Below are positions 6,421-12,912 of a DNA stretch of 13,008 bases, piece by piece. The translations under genes were made by a program, and so were the position numbers. Where the stretch lies: positions 1-13,008 of the forward strand of contig SYFI01000022.1 of NCBI GenBank assembly GCA_005800465.1, written 5' to 3'. The notes below the pieces were generated by a model that saw only the letters and a list, made by a program, of their open reading frames with translations, did no database searches and had not been told where the DNA came from. Each line of letters opens with the position of its first letter. The stretch's first letter is position 1. This stretch comes from Actinomycetota bacterium. GTDB lineage: Bacteria; Actinomycetota; Thermoleophilia; Miltoncostaeales; Miltoncostaeaceae.

Positions 6421-6995
6421 CTAGGGAAGGTGCCGGGCGCCGGAAAAGGGCATGGCATCGCTCAGTCCGATACCAAAGGCGATGAGCCGGTACTCGAACG
6501 TGAGTACGCCCAGCTGCCAGCGCATGATGCGCTCCGCTCGGCGCCCCATCAGGGCGAGGGCAGTGAACTGCAGAATGCCCAGAGCCACGTCAACCAGCAG
6601 CAGCAACGCGATGACAGCCCCGAGTGGTGCGTTCAGCAGAATGCGGCCACCCGCCAGCCATCGGGACTGGACGGCGGCATGCGTCACCTGGACATTGAGC
6701 GGGTAGTCGGTCTGCGACTTCCACCCCGGGTGCTCCTTCACCAGCAGGCTCGCCTACCCGGCCACGTGCAGGAAGTACCGGTACCAGCGGCTCACCGGTT
6801 CCCAGAACCAGTTGGGGTTGCGTCCTTTAATGACGATGACAAACGGGATGATGATGCTCCACAGGGCCCAGATGCTCCACACCACGGCCCACAGCAGCAG
6901 TGGGATGATCACGAATGCCCGCACGATCGCCACGGCCCGCCCGCTCACGTGCTGGTGCTCGTAGGTGATGTCAACTGCAGGGATCTTGGTCGCAT
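6421..6995 (-). pseudogene. DUF4389-like membrane protein interrupted by an in-frame TAG
   Basis: Two open stretches, 6948-6754 (64 aa) and 6741-6421 (106 aa), are in the same frame, separated only by TAG (6756-6754) and four sense codons. Joined, they read like a DUF4389 protein with two similar halves: a beta segment and SR motif, a long hydrophobic stretch (residues IIPLLLWAVVWSIWALW), GRNPNWFWEPVSRWYRYFLHVAG, then the stop exactly where the family usually has Tyr (AYxxLL), then ASLLVKEHPGW and a second unit (VQVTHAAVQSRW, MRWQLGVLTFEYRLIAF). Homologous-looking coding continues upstream of the GTG at 6948 (IPAVDITYEHQH) and would join ATG 6995 only if one base were added. The family assignment is from memory. 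Either two short proteins are made, or the gene is damaged or miscalled. Function unknown. Confidence 0.65.
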
Positions 6996-6999
6996 TTCA

Positions 7000-7005
7000 A
7001 TCGTA
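7000..7005 (-). promoter_or_regulatory. Putative -10 box for the DUF4389-like gene
   Basis: TACGAT on the minus strand sits just before ATG 6995, so a transcript would have almost no leader. It is divergent from the lysC promoter about 50 bases away. No clear -35 element. Confidence 0.3.
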
Positions 7006-7051
7006 CGGGGTGCTGCCGTCGTCCACGGCGACGCCGGATCCCAGTGGGCAC

Positions 7052-7057
7052 TACAAT
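7052..7057 (+). promoter_or_regulatory. Putative -10 box of lysC
   Basis: TACAAT is one base off the consensus TATAAT and lies 19 bases before the AGGAGG ribosome site of lysC, predicting a short leader. No convincing -35 hexamer is visible at 16-18 bases upstream. Confidence 0.5.
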
Positions 7058-7075
7058 CGCGCGCTGGCCCGGCCG

Positions 7076-7081
7076 AGGAGG
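7076..7081 (+). promoter_or_regulatory. Shine-Dalgarno of lysC, pointing to a start at 7087
   Basis: AGGAGG is a perfect anti-16S match, five bases before the codon ATC at 7087 and 20 bases before the first in-frame ATG at 7102. The spacing argues that initiation was, or still is, at 7087. Confidence 0.7.
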
Positions 7082-7101
7082 TTGTCATCGCTCTCAGGGT
7101 C

Positions 7102-8322
7102 ATGAAGTTTGGCGGCTCATCCGTCGCCGACACCGAGAAGATCAGCAATGTCGCTCTGCGAATCGCCGCTGCCCGTGAGGGCGGCGACGATGTCGTCGTG
7201 GTGCTTTCGGCCATGGGCAAGACCACCGACAGCCTGGTGGCACTCGCCGATGAGATCTCCGAGCTACCGGCACCCCGCGAGATGGACATGCTGCTGTCCA
7301 CGGGTGAGCGCATCTCATGCGCGCTCGTGGCCATGGCGCTGCACGACCTTGGGCACGAGGCGGCATCGTTTACCGGGTCGCAGGCGGGAATCCTCACCGA
7401 CGGGGCCCACACCAAGGCCAAGATCCTCGAGATCAAGCCCGAGCGCCTCTGCGCCGAGCTCGCCAACGGGCGCGTGGCGTTGGTGGCGGGATTTCAGGGG
7501 ATGTCGGAAGACAGAAACGTCACCACGCTCGGGCGTGGTGGCAGCGACACCACGGCCGTGGCATTGGCCGCGGTGCTGGGCGCCGATGTGTGTGAGATCT
7601 ATACCGATGTAACGGGTGTATTCACCGCCGACCCGCGTATTGAGCCCGGTGCCCGCAAGCTTCCCCTCGTGAGCCACGAGGAGATGCTCGAGATGGCCGC
7701 ATCCGGTTCCAAGATCCTCGCCCTGCGCTCGGTCGAGGTTGCACGGCTTCATGATGTCCCGCTCCATGTGCGCTCATCATTCGCACCGGAGGAGGGGACC
7801 TGGATCACCAAGGAGACTCCCATGATGGAGAGGGCATTCGTGTCGGGCATTGCTCACAAGAGCGATGAGGCGAAGATCTCGCTGCTGGGGGTGGAGGATC
7901 AGCCGGGCGTGGCCGCCACGGTGTTCACCGCGCTGGCCGATGCGCTCATCAACGTGGACACCATCATCCAGAACGTGGGGGTAGACGGCCGTGCCGACCT
8001 TTCGTTCACCGTGCCGCTTCCGGACCTGCGCAAGGCACTTGATGTGATCGAGGTCATGGGAGATCGCCTACCGCACCGCGAGACGCTGTCGGACGACCAG
8101 ATCGGCAAGGTCACGCTGGTGGGTGAGGGCATGCGCTCAAACCCCGGCATTGCGGCCACCATGTTCCGCGTGCTCGCGGCCGAGGGCATCAATATCCAGA
8201 TGATCGACACCTCGACAATCCGCATCACGGTGGTCATTGCCCGGTCTGAGGTGGAGCGCGCCGTGCGTGCCCTGCACGAGGCCTTTGATCTGGCCAGCGA
8301 GGCAGAGCGCCGCGGTGTTTAA
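7102..8322 (+). CDS. lysC: Aspartate kinase (alpha subunit)
   Basis: Phosphorylates L-aspartate, the first step to lysine, threonine, methionine and diaminopimelate. The 406 residues from ATG 7102 match a monofunctional aspartokinase: MKFGGSSVAD (Lys and Gly-rich loop), LSTGERIS, GRGGSDTTAVALAAVLGADV in the kinase domain, then two ACT domains (LLGVEDQPGVAATVFTALAD and LVGEGMRSNPGIAATMFRVL), the usual site of feedback control by lysine and/or threonine. The strong ribosome site fits a start five codons earlier at 7087, where family memory predicts Met-Ala-Leu but the sequence has ATC; from there it would be 411 residues. The open frame extends much further upstream without coding character. 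The stop overlaps asd by eight bases. An internal start probably makes a separate beta subunit. Confidence 0.97.
   Translation: MKFGGSSVADTEKISNVALRIAAAREGGDDVVVVLSAMGKTTDSLVALADEISELPAPREMDMLLSTGERISCALVAMALHDLGHEAASFTGSQAGILTDGAHTKAKILEIKPERLCAELANGRVALVAGFQGMSEDRNVTTLGRGGSDTTAVALAAVLGADVCEIYTDVTGVFTADPRIEPGARKLPLVSHEEMLEMAASGSKILALRSVEVARLHDVPLHVRSSFAPEEGTWITKETPMMERAFVSGIAHKSDEAKISLLGVEDQPGVAATVFTALADALINVDTIIQNVGVDGRADLSFTVPLPDLRKALDVIEVMGDRLPHRETLSDDQIGKVTLVGEGMRSNPGIAATMFRVLAAEGINIQMIDTSTIRITVVIARSEVERAVRALHEAFDLASEAERRGV
7822..8322 (+). CDS. lysC: Probable aspartokinase beta subunit from an internal lysC start
   Basis: Inside lysC and in frame, AAGGAG (7810-7815) lies six bases before ATG 7822 (a second ATG follows at once). 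Initiation here gives a 166-residue protein, beginning MMERAFVSGIAHKSDEAKIS, that consists of the two ACT domains only. Bacillus and Corynebacterium aspartokinases are alpha2beta2, with beta made from just such an internal in-frame start at the equivalent place; the Corynebacterium beta begins with a similar MEEAVLTGVA segment as I recall it. The ribosome site is better spaced than anything before the alpha ATG. Beta would carry the regulatory inhibitor-binding interface. The evidence is sequence position only. Confidence 0.7.
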   Translation: MMERAFVSGIAHKSDEAKISLLGVEDQPGVAATVFTALADALINVDTIIQNVGVDGRADLSFTVPLPDLRKALDVIEVMGDRLPHRETLSDDQIGKVTLVGEGMRSNPGIAATMFRVLAAEGINIQMIDTSTIRITVVIARSEVERAVRALHEAFDLASEAERRGV

Positions 8323-9322
8323 CGTCGCCATCGTTGGCGCCACCGGCGCCGTGGGCAGCACCATGATCCGCGTGCTCGAGGAGCGGGGATTCCCCGTCAC
8401 GGAGCTTCGCCCGCTGGCCTCGTCCCGCAGCGCCGGCACGATCATCGACTATCTGGGCAAGCCCTTTGAGGTGCAGGAGCTCACCGAGAACTCCTTTGAG
8501 GGAATCCAGATCGCGCTGTTCTCGGCGGGATCGGAGCGGGCGAGGGACTTCGCGCCTGCCGCGGTCGAGGCCGGGGCCGTGGTCATCGATAACTCATCTG
8601 CATTTCGCACCGATCCCGAGGTGCCGCTGGTGGTGCCCGAGGTCAACGAGGGCGACATCGCGAACCACTCCGGGATTATCGCCAACCCCAACTGCGTGGC
8701 CGCGCCACTGGTGGTGGCCCTCAAGCCCATTGCCGATGCCGTGGGTATTGAGCGCGTCATCGTGTCGTCGTATCAGGCCGTGAGTGGGACGGGCCAGGCA
8801 GCAATTGATGAACTTCGCCTGCAAACCGCCGGATATCTCGTGGGCGACGAGCCCGACCCAAAGGTGTACCCGCACCCCATCGCCTTCAACGTGTTGCCCC
8901 ACATCGACGTGTTCGACGATTCGGGCTACACGGGCGAAGAGGTGAAGGTGGGCAATGAGGCCCGTAAGATGCTGCACCTGCCCGACCTCCGCGTGTCGGC
9001 CACCTGCGTTCGTGTACCGGTGATGTACGCGCACTCCCAGGCCGTGCACATTGAGACCATCGAACCGCTTGACGCCGCCAAGGCCCGCGAGATCCTCATG
9101 CTGGCCCCCGGTGCGGTTGTGGTGGATGAGCCTCGTGCCGACGCCTACCCGCTGCCGCGCGACGCCGCCGGGCGCAACGAGGTGTTCATCGGTCGCATTC
9201 GCAACGACGCGTCGCAACCCAACGGCCTGGCGCTCTGGATCGTTGCCGACAATCTGCGAAAGGGCGCGGCCACCAATGCCGTGCAGATTGCCGAGAGCCT
9301 CGTGATGAACGGCTGGCTCTAG
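8315..9322 (+). CDS. asd: Aspartate-semialdehyde dehydrogenase
   Basis: Reduces aspartyl phosphate to aspartate semialdehyde with NADPH, the branch point to lysine/diaminopimelate and to homoserine. The GTG at 8315 overlaps the lysC end by eight bases, typical of translational coupling, and gives 335 residues (MFNVAIVGATGAVGSTMIRV). The NADP-binding GATGAVG is at residues 8-14, the catalytic Cys127 is in ANPNCVAAPL, Gln154 in SSYQAVSGTG, Arg233 and His240 in CVRVPVMYAHS. Length and motifs are normal. The product of LysC is its substrate, so lysC-asd is a functional operon. The open frame continues upstream inside lysC, but GTG 8315 places the Rossmann motif at the expected distance. A strong terminator in the 39-base gap to the next gene is not apparent. 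Confidence 0.97.
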   Translation: MFNVAIVGATGAVGSTMIRVLEERGFPVTELRPLASSRSAGTIIDYLGKPFEVQELTENSFEGIQIALFSAGSERARDFAPAAVEAGAVVIDNSSAFRTDPEVPLVVPEVNEGDIANHSGIIANPNCVAAPLVVALKPIADAVGIERVIVSSYQAVSGTGQAAIDELRLQTAGYLVGDEPDPKVYPHPIAFNVLPHIDVFDDSGYTGEEVKVGNEARKMLHLPDLRVSATCVRVPVMYAHSQAVHIETIEPLDAAKAREILMLAPGAVVVDEPRADAYPLPRDAAGRNEVFIGRIRNDASQPNGLALWIVADNLRKGAATNAVQIAESLVMNGWL

Positions 9323-9361
9323 GCCGCACGCCAGCAGTTCATGGCGGCGCGGGCTGCTCGG

Positions 9362-10387
9362 TCAGACATCCCTCTTTATGGAGTCATAGGGGACGTCGCC
9401 ATCAAGGCCAGGGACCATGCGCCGCTGGGGCGGGTTTGCCTTGCGCACACGCGCCATGCACGGGGCGCACAGGGCGATGGGCGGCTGGCCATCGGCGAGG
9501 GAAGCCGATCCCGTCGCGGGTCCGTGCGCCGGATCCACGCGGCAAAGGCCCTCGAATGGGTCGATCGGCGACGGAACGTCAGCTTCGTGCTCGGCTTCAC
9601 GCAGCAGCACGAACGATTCGTCCACTAGTGCCTCGGCCGACAGCACGTCGGCAGCAGAGGCCGCCTGATCCAATTCGGCCTGCGCACGACGCGCAACCCG
9701 CGTGGCCGCGTCCAGTCGGTCGTCAGCGCGCGCATGATCAGCAGGGAGCCCCGCCACGCCATCGAGCCGCGCACCGATGGCATCAAGCGTCACTCGTGCG
9801 AGCGCGCTGCGATCATCGAGCATGAGCCGCTGACGGCGATTGGCACGCCGGATGCCGAATGCGGCGGCCCATGTTCCACCGACCAGGGCCATGCCCAGGA
9901 GTGCGAGCGCTGCGCGCACAAGATCGCTGTTGGAGGGCGCCAGTGGTGGCCCTGCCGCAGCCTTTGCGGCGGCCGCGGCGCGCTCCACTGGGTCGGCGAC
10001 CGCTCCCACCTTGGCGTTTCGCAGGCTGCGCGTCACGGCACCCTGGCTACGGTCTCCGGCCGCACCGACGGCGCGCCCCGGGGCCACGGCCACCACCATT
10101 CCGTCGAAGCCCAACTGGGCTCTGAGGCGCACGGCGTAGTCGCGCATCGACGCGGCGCCCACGGGCCCCTTCACCACCACGATTCGCACCGGCCGGCCGC
10201 TGGCGGCGAGCTCGGCTGCCACGGCGGAGAGACGGGTGACGGCGTCGGGTGTGCCGGCACCGGTGACCGCAGGGCTCACGTACACGGGTCCCTGGCGCAG
10301 CTGCTCCAGCGCTGGATCACCAACCGCCGTGGCAGCCCCGATCAGCACGACGATGGCCGCGACGATGGCCGCGAGCCAACGGGTCAT
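9362..10387 (-). CDS. Membrane-anchored protein with signal sequence, second helix and C-terminal Cys/His cluster
   Basis: A 341-residue protein. An N-terminal hydrophobic segment (residues 4-22) is a signal peptide or anchor. An extracytoplasmic domain (24-130) has VRIVVVKGPVG and GFDGMVVAVAPGRAV, loosely like the TPM domain of membrane-associated enzymes (weak, from memory). A second membrane helix spans about 157-178. A basic, then Ala-rich, probably coiled-coil cytoplasmic region (180-270) ends in C282, H288, C307 and C310 (LCRVDPAHGP then ALCAPC), which could bind a metal. Similar C-termini occur, as I recall, in uncharacterised actinobacterial membrane proteins. The ATG overlaps the upstream acetyltransferase stop as ATGA, so the two are translationally coupled. 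Function unknown. Confidence 0.85.
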   Translation of the reverse strand: MTRWLAAIVAAIVVLIGAATAVGDPALEQLRQGPVYVSPAVTGAGTPDAVTRLSAVAAELAASGRPVRIVVVKGPVGAASMRDYAVRLRAQLGFDGMVVAVAPGRAVGAAGDRSQGAVTRSLRNAKVGAVADPVERAAAAAKAAAGPPLAPSNSDLVRAALALLGMALVGGTWAAAFGIRRANRRQRLMLDDRSALARVTLDAIGARLDGVAGLPADHARADDRLDAATRVARRAQAELDQAASAADVLSAEALVDESFVLLREAEHEADVPSPIDPFEGLCRVDPAHGPATGSASLADGQPPIALCAPCMARVRKANPPQRRMVPGLDGDVPYDSIKRDV

Positions 10388-10992
10388 GCGGGCAGCGGGG
10401 TGCGGCCGGGGAGGGGCCGCAGTTCACCGAGGACGGCCTTGGCGCGATCGGCCAGGCCGGGTATCAGTCCGCCAAGCTCCAGACGCATGAGGCTCACCTG
10501 GCCCTTCTGACGCACGGGCCGGAAGCCGAGACGTTCGAGCATTTCGAGGTCGAACAGCGTGTGGTTGAGATGCGCCCGCTCAGACGGGCCAACCTCGTCG
10601 GGGTAGCGCATGGCGAATAGCTCGATGGCCTTCATTCCCCGAGCCTTGATATCGGCGAGTGCCTCCAGCAGCAGGCGCTCAAGCGCGTCGGCTGCGCCAT
10701 CACCGGTGACGTAGGCGCACGTCACCAAAGCGGCATCACGGCTGGGTGGTCCCGCAGGCAGCACCTTGGCGCGCGGAAAGGCCCGGGAGGGGCCGTACTG
10801 CATAACCCCGCGCACCTCGTCACCGTCGGACAGCACGCGGCCCCAGGGGCCGAAGTCGCGCTCGGTGCGGTCGGCCCATGCGGCCCGACGTTGCCAGTCG
10901 GCTCCTCCGCGCAGCGTCTGCCAGAACACGCAGTCGGTGCAGCAGGTGGGCAGGTCACGCACTGAGGCGCGGGTGAGCGGAATGGGGCGCAC
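10384..10992 (-). CDS. GNAT-like N-acetyltransferase with N-terminal cysteines
   Basis: From GTG 10992 the product is 202 residues (MRPIPLTRASVRDLPTCCTD). C17, C18 and C21 fall in a TCCTDCVFW motif that I associate with an actinobacterial GNAT subgroup (CxxCVFWE). The middle has the strand pattern of a GNAT fold (RVLSDGDEVRGVMQYGP, AALVTCAYVTGDGAADALER, MKAIELFAMRYPDE), and the end LEMLERLGFRPVRQKG fits the last GNAT strands. The acetyl-CoA loop is not canonical, so the acceptor and even activity are unknown. The frame extends to 11208, but that part crosses a terminator hairpin. The start has no ribosome site; a -10-like TACGGT lies six bases before the GTG, suggesting a leaderless message. 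Coupled to the next gene by an ATGA overlap. Confidence 0.8.
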   Translation of the reverse strand: MRPIPLTRASVRDLPTCCTDCVFWQTLRGGADWQRRAAWADRTERDFGPWGRVLSDGDEVRGVMQYGPSRAFPRAKVLPAGPPSRDAALVTCAYVTGDGAADALERLLLEALADIKARGMKAIELFAMRYPDEVGPSERAHLNHTLFDLEMLERLGFRPVRQKGQVSLMRLELGGLIPGLADRAKAVLGELRPLPGRTPLPA

Positions 10993-10998
10993 AGTGAA

Positions 10999-11004
10999 AC
11001 CGTA
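10999..11004 (-). promoter_or_regulatory. -10 box predicting a leaderless acetyltransferase transcript
   Basis: TACGGT on the minus strand is followed by six bases and then the start GTG at 10992, so the first transcribed base would be the G of GTG. Leaderless mRNAs are common in actinobacteria. The -35 region is not convincing. Confidence 0.45.
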
Positions 11005-11020
11005 GCGACTGTGAAAACGG

Positions 11021-11049
11021 AAACGGCCCGGACGGGGCCCGGGCCGTTT
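11021..11049 (-). terminator. Intrinsic terminator of the sdh operon
   Basis: AAACGGCCCGG (11049-11039 on the minus strand) pairs perfectly over 11 bp with CCGGGCCGTTT (11031-11021), with a 7-base loop. A T-rich run (CCGTTTTC) follows. It starts 25 bases after the stop at 11075 and ends before the acetyltransferase promoter. Confidence 0.85.
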
Positions 11050-11074
11050 CGATACCGCGTTGGTGGTGCGGGCG

Positions 11075-11959
11075 CTACGCGCCGACGATGGAGAGCACCT
11101 CGTCCACCGGCACCAGATGGCGCTTGAACTCCATGGTCTTTGTGGGAAGGCCAAGGGCCAGTCCGATGAGCTGCGGAAGGTGCAGCACCGGCATGGCGTA
11201 CTCCTCACCCATCAGCTGCTCGGTCTTGCGCTGGTAGGCATCCATTGCCAGGTGGCAGAGCGGGCATGGCGTGACCATCACCTGCGCACCGGCGTCACGG
11301 GCACCTGCAAGTGCGACGTGCGACTCCTTCAATGCCACCTCCTCGCGGGCGAGGATGATGGGGAAGCCACAGCAGCGGGTCTTGCCCTCGTAGTCGGACA
11401 CCTCGCCCCCGAGTGCCGTAATGAGGCGCTCGAGTGACTGCGGGCGGTCCGGATCCTCAAAGCCCATAACCGACGACGGCCGAAGCAGCTGGCAGCCGTA
11501 GTACGGGGCCACCTTGAGGCCATTGAGCCCCCTGGGGCCGCGCGCCTCGAGCAGGGACAGGCCCTCCTCGGTGGCGAGGAACCACAGGAGGTGCGTCACC
11601 TCGATGGTGCCCTGGTATGGACGGGCCCCAGCCTTGACGAGCTCCTCGTTCACGGCCTCGAGCACGCGCGAGTCTTCCTTCACCATCTTGTTCGCGCGAC
11701 GCAGGTTGAGCGTGCACACGTTGCAGATGGTGAGGATGTCAACGCCCATCGACTCGGCCTCGGAGAGGATTCGCACGTTGAGCGTGAGGTACAGGTTCGG
11801 CTTGGCCTGCGCCACGTCGCCGGCACCACAGCAGGTGGCCTGTGGCATGGGCAGCAACTCGATGTCGAGGAGCGGTGCAAGTGCCTTGGTGGTCGCGTTG
11901 AGCTCCTTCGAGCTGAACTCGGCGACACATCCGGGGTAATACGCGAACTGACGCGGCAC
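11075..11959 (-). CDS. Double-CCG-domain protein, HdrB/SdhE-like subunit of type-E succinate/fumarate oxidoreductase
   Basis: A 294-residue protein with two CCG (DUF224) domains. The first has C11, C43-C44, C79 and C82 (CX31CCX34CXXC); the second has C156, C196-C197, C232 and C235 (CX39CCX34CXXC). These match the cysteine pattern of heterodisulfide reductase subunit B and of the SdhE subunit of archaeal and Campylobacter type-E SdhABE/MfrABE complexes, where it replaces the haem-bearing membrane anchor. Both motifs are intact, so iron-sulfur or zinc sites can form. No membrane helix is visible; amphipathic helices are expected to hold it at the membrane. The GTG start (11959) overlaps the sdhB stop by one base. 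A terminator follows. A role in Hdr-type disulfide chemistry is an alternative, but the sdhA-sdhB context favours the dehydrogenase. Confidence 0.93.
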   Translation of the reverse strand: MPRQFAYYPGCVAEFSSKELNATTKALAPLLDIELLPMPQATCCGAGDVAQAKPNLYLTLNVRILSEAESMGVDILTICNVCTLNLRRANKMVKEDSRVLEAVNEELVKAGARPYQGTIEVTHLLWFLATEEGLSLLEARGPRGLNGLKVAPYYGCQLLRPSSVMGFEDPDRPQSLERLITALGGEVSDYEGKTRCCGFPIILAREEVALKESHVALAGARDAGAQVMVTPCPLCHLAMDAYQRKTEQLMGEEYAMPVLHLPQLIGLALGLPTKTMEFKRHLVPVDEVLSIVGA

Positions 11960-12912
11960 TAGATGGTCTCCTTGACGTTCTTGATGAGATTCTTGACCTG
12001 GTCGCGGTCCTTCACCCTGTGGGTGAGGGGCGACTTGGGCAGCTTGCCCTTTTGAGCCATGCGGAGCGCGAGCGGCGCGTTGAACGGGGCCCCGATGGGG
12101 TCGGTGTACGGCGCGATGAGGATCTCATTCAGCTTGCCGCCGGTCCGCAACGAGATGAGGAACGCCTTTGCGTGACGGGCACCCTTGTCGCTGGTGACCT
12201 TTTCCTGGAAGGCGATGGAGCCGAGCTTCTCGATGGCATCCCGCGGGTCCACGCCCTTGGGGCAGCGCTCGTTGCAGAACATGCAGCGGGTGCAGTCCCA
12301 CACACCGTGCTCGCCTGAGTACAGCTTGGCGCGGTTCTTGCGCTGGCCATCCCGCTCATCTGCTGCAAAGCGGTAGCCCCATGCGAATGCTGCCGGCCCG
12401 ACGAACTCGGGGTCGGCTGCCAGTGAGTTGCACTCGGAATAGCAGGCTGCGCACAGGATGCACTTGCTCTCCTTGGCGATTTTCTCCATCGCGGCCTTGG
12501 GTACCAAGCGCTCCTTCTCGGGCGCCGGGCCGTCGGGAATAAGGAAGGGTTTGACAGCCTTGAACTTGTCCCAGAACGGCGTCATGTCGACGACCAGATC
12601 CTTGATGGGCGTGAAGTTGCCGATGGGATCGACCTGCACGACCTCCTGGCCGCTGTCGGTCTTGACGTGCTCCACCTGCATCATGCAGGCCAGCACCGTC
12701 TTGCCGTTTGCCTTGCAGGCGCACGACCCGCAGATAGCGCTGCGGCACGAGTACCGCACTGCCACGGTGCCGTCCTGCTCATTTTGGATGCGCAGGATGG
12801 CGTCGAGCAGTGTGGTCTTCTCGCCGTGCTCCAACTGGAAATCCTGGTGGTACGACTCGGCCTCGCCCGAGTCGGGCTGATACCGGAAGATCCGGAACGT
12901 TGTCGCAGGCAT
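11959..12912 (-). CDS. sdhB: Succinate dehydrogenase/fumarate reductase iron-sulfur subunit
   Basis: Carries electrons from the SdhA flavin to the quinone-side subunit. The 317-residue product has a plant-type [2Fe-2S] site (C56, C61, C64, C76 in YSCRSAICGSCACKANGKTV), a [4Fe-4S] motif C151ILCAAC157 with C161, and the third-cluster motif C207TRC210MFC213NERC217PKG. Classic SdhB has only C207, C213 and C217 equivalents in that last motif and a [3Fe-4S] centre; here C210 adds a possible fourth ligand. The protein is some 60-80 residues longer than E. coli SdhB, with a Lys-rich C-terminal extension (about 255-317). ATG 12912 shares its A with the sdhA stop (TGATG), and the stop overlaps the next gene by one base. 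Confidence 0.95.
   Translation of the reverse strand: MPATTFRIFRYQPDSGEAESYHQDFQLEHGEKTTLLDAILRIQNEQDGTVAVRYSCRSAICGSCACKANGKTVLACMMQVEHVKTDSGQEVVQVDPIGNFTPIKDLVVDMTPFWDKFKAVKPFLIPDGPAPEKERLVPKAAMEKIAKESKCILCAACYSECNSLAADPEFVGPAAFAWGYRFAADERDGQRKNRAKLYSGEHGVWDCTRCMFCNERCPKGVDPRDAIEKLGSIAFQEKVTSDKGARHAKAFLISLRTGGKLNEILIAPYTDPIGAPFNAPLALRMAQKGKLPKSPLTHRVKDRDQVKNLIKNVKETI

Noticed and set aside
6754..6756. Stop-codon reassignment of TAG to an amino acid
   Set aside because: recR, dnaX, ybaB, asd, sdhB and others in the window end at TAG in the expected places.
6052..7101. Long N-terminal extension of lysC
   Set aside because: The added 350 residues are antisense to two membrane-protein genes, lie upstream of the lysC -10 and ribosome site, and show no domain.
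9323..9361. Terminator between asd and the convergent membrane-protein gene
   Set aside because: Only a weak 5-bp stem can be drawn, without a T tract.
10993..11208. N-terminal extension of the acetyltransferase up to 11208
   Set aside because: It crosses an 11-bp terminator stem and overlaps the end of the CCG gene, with no GNAT-like sequence.
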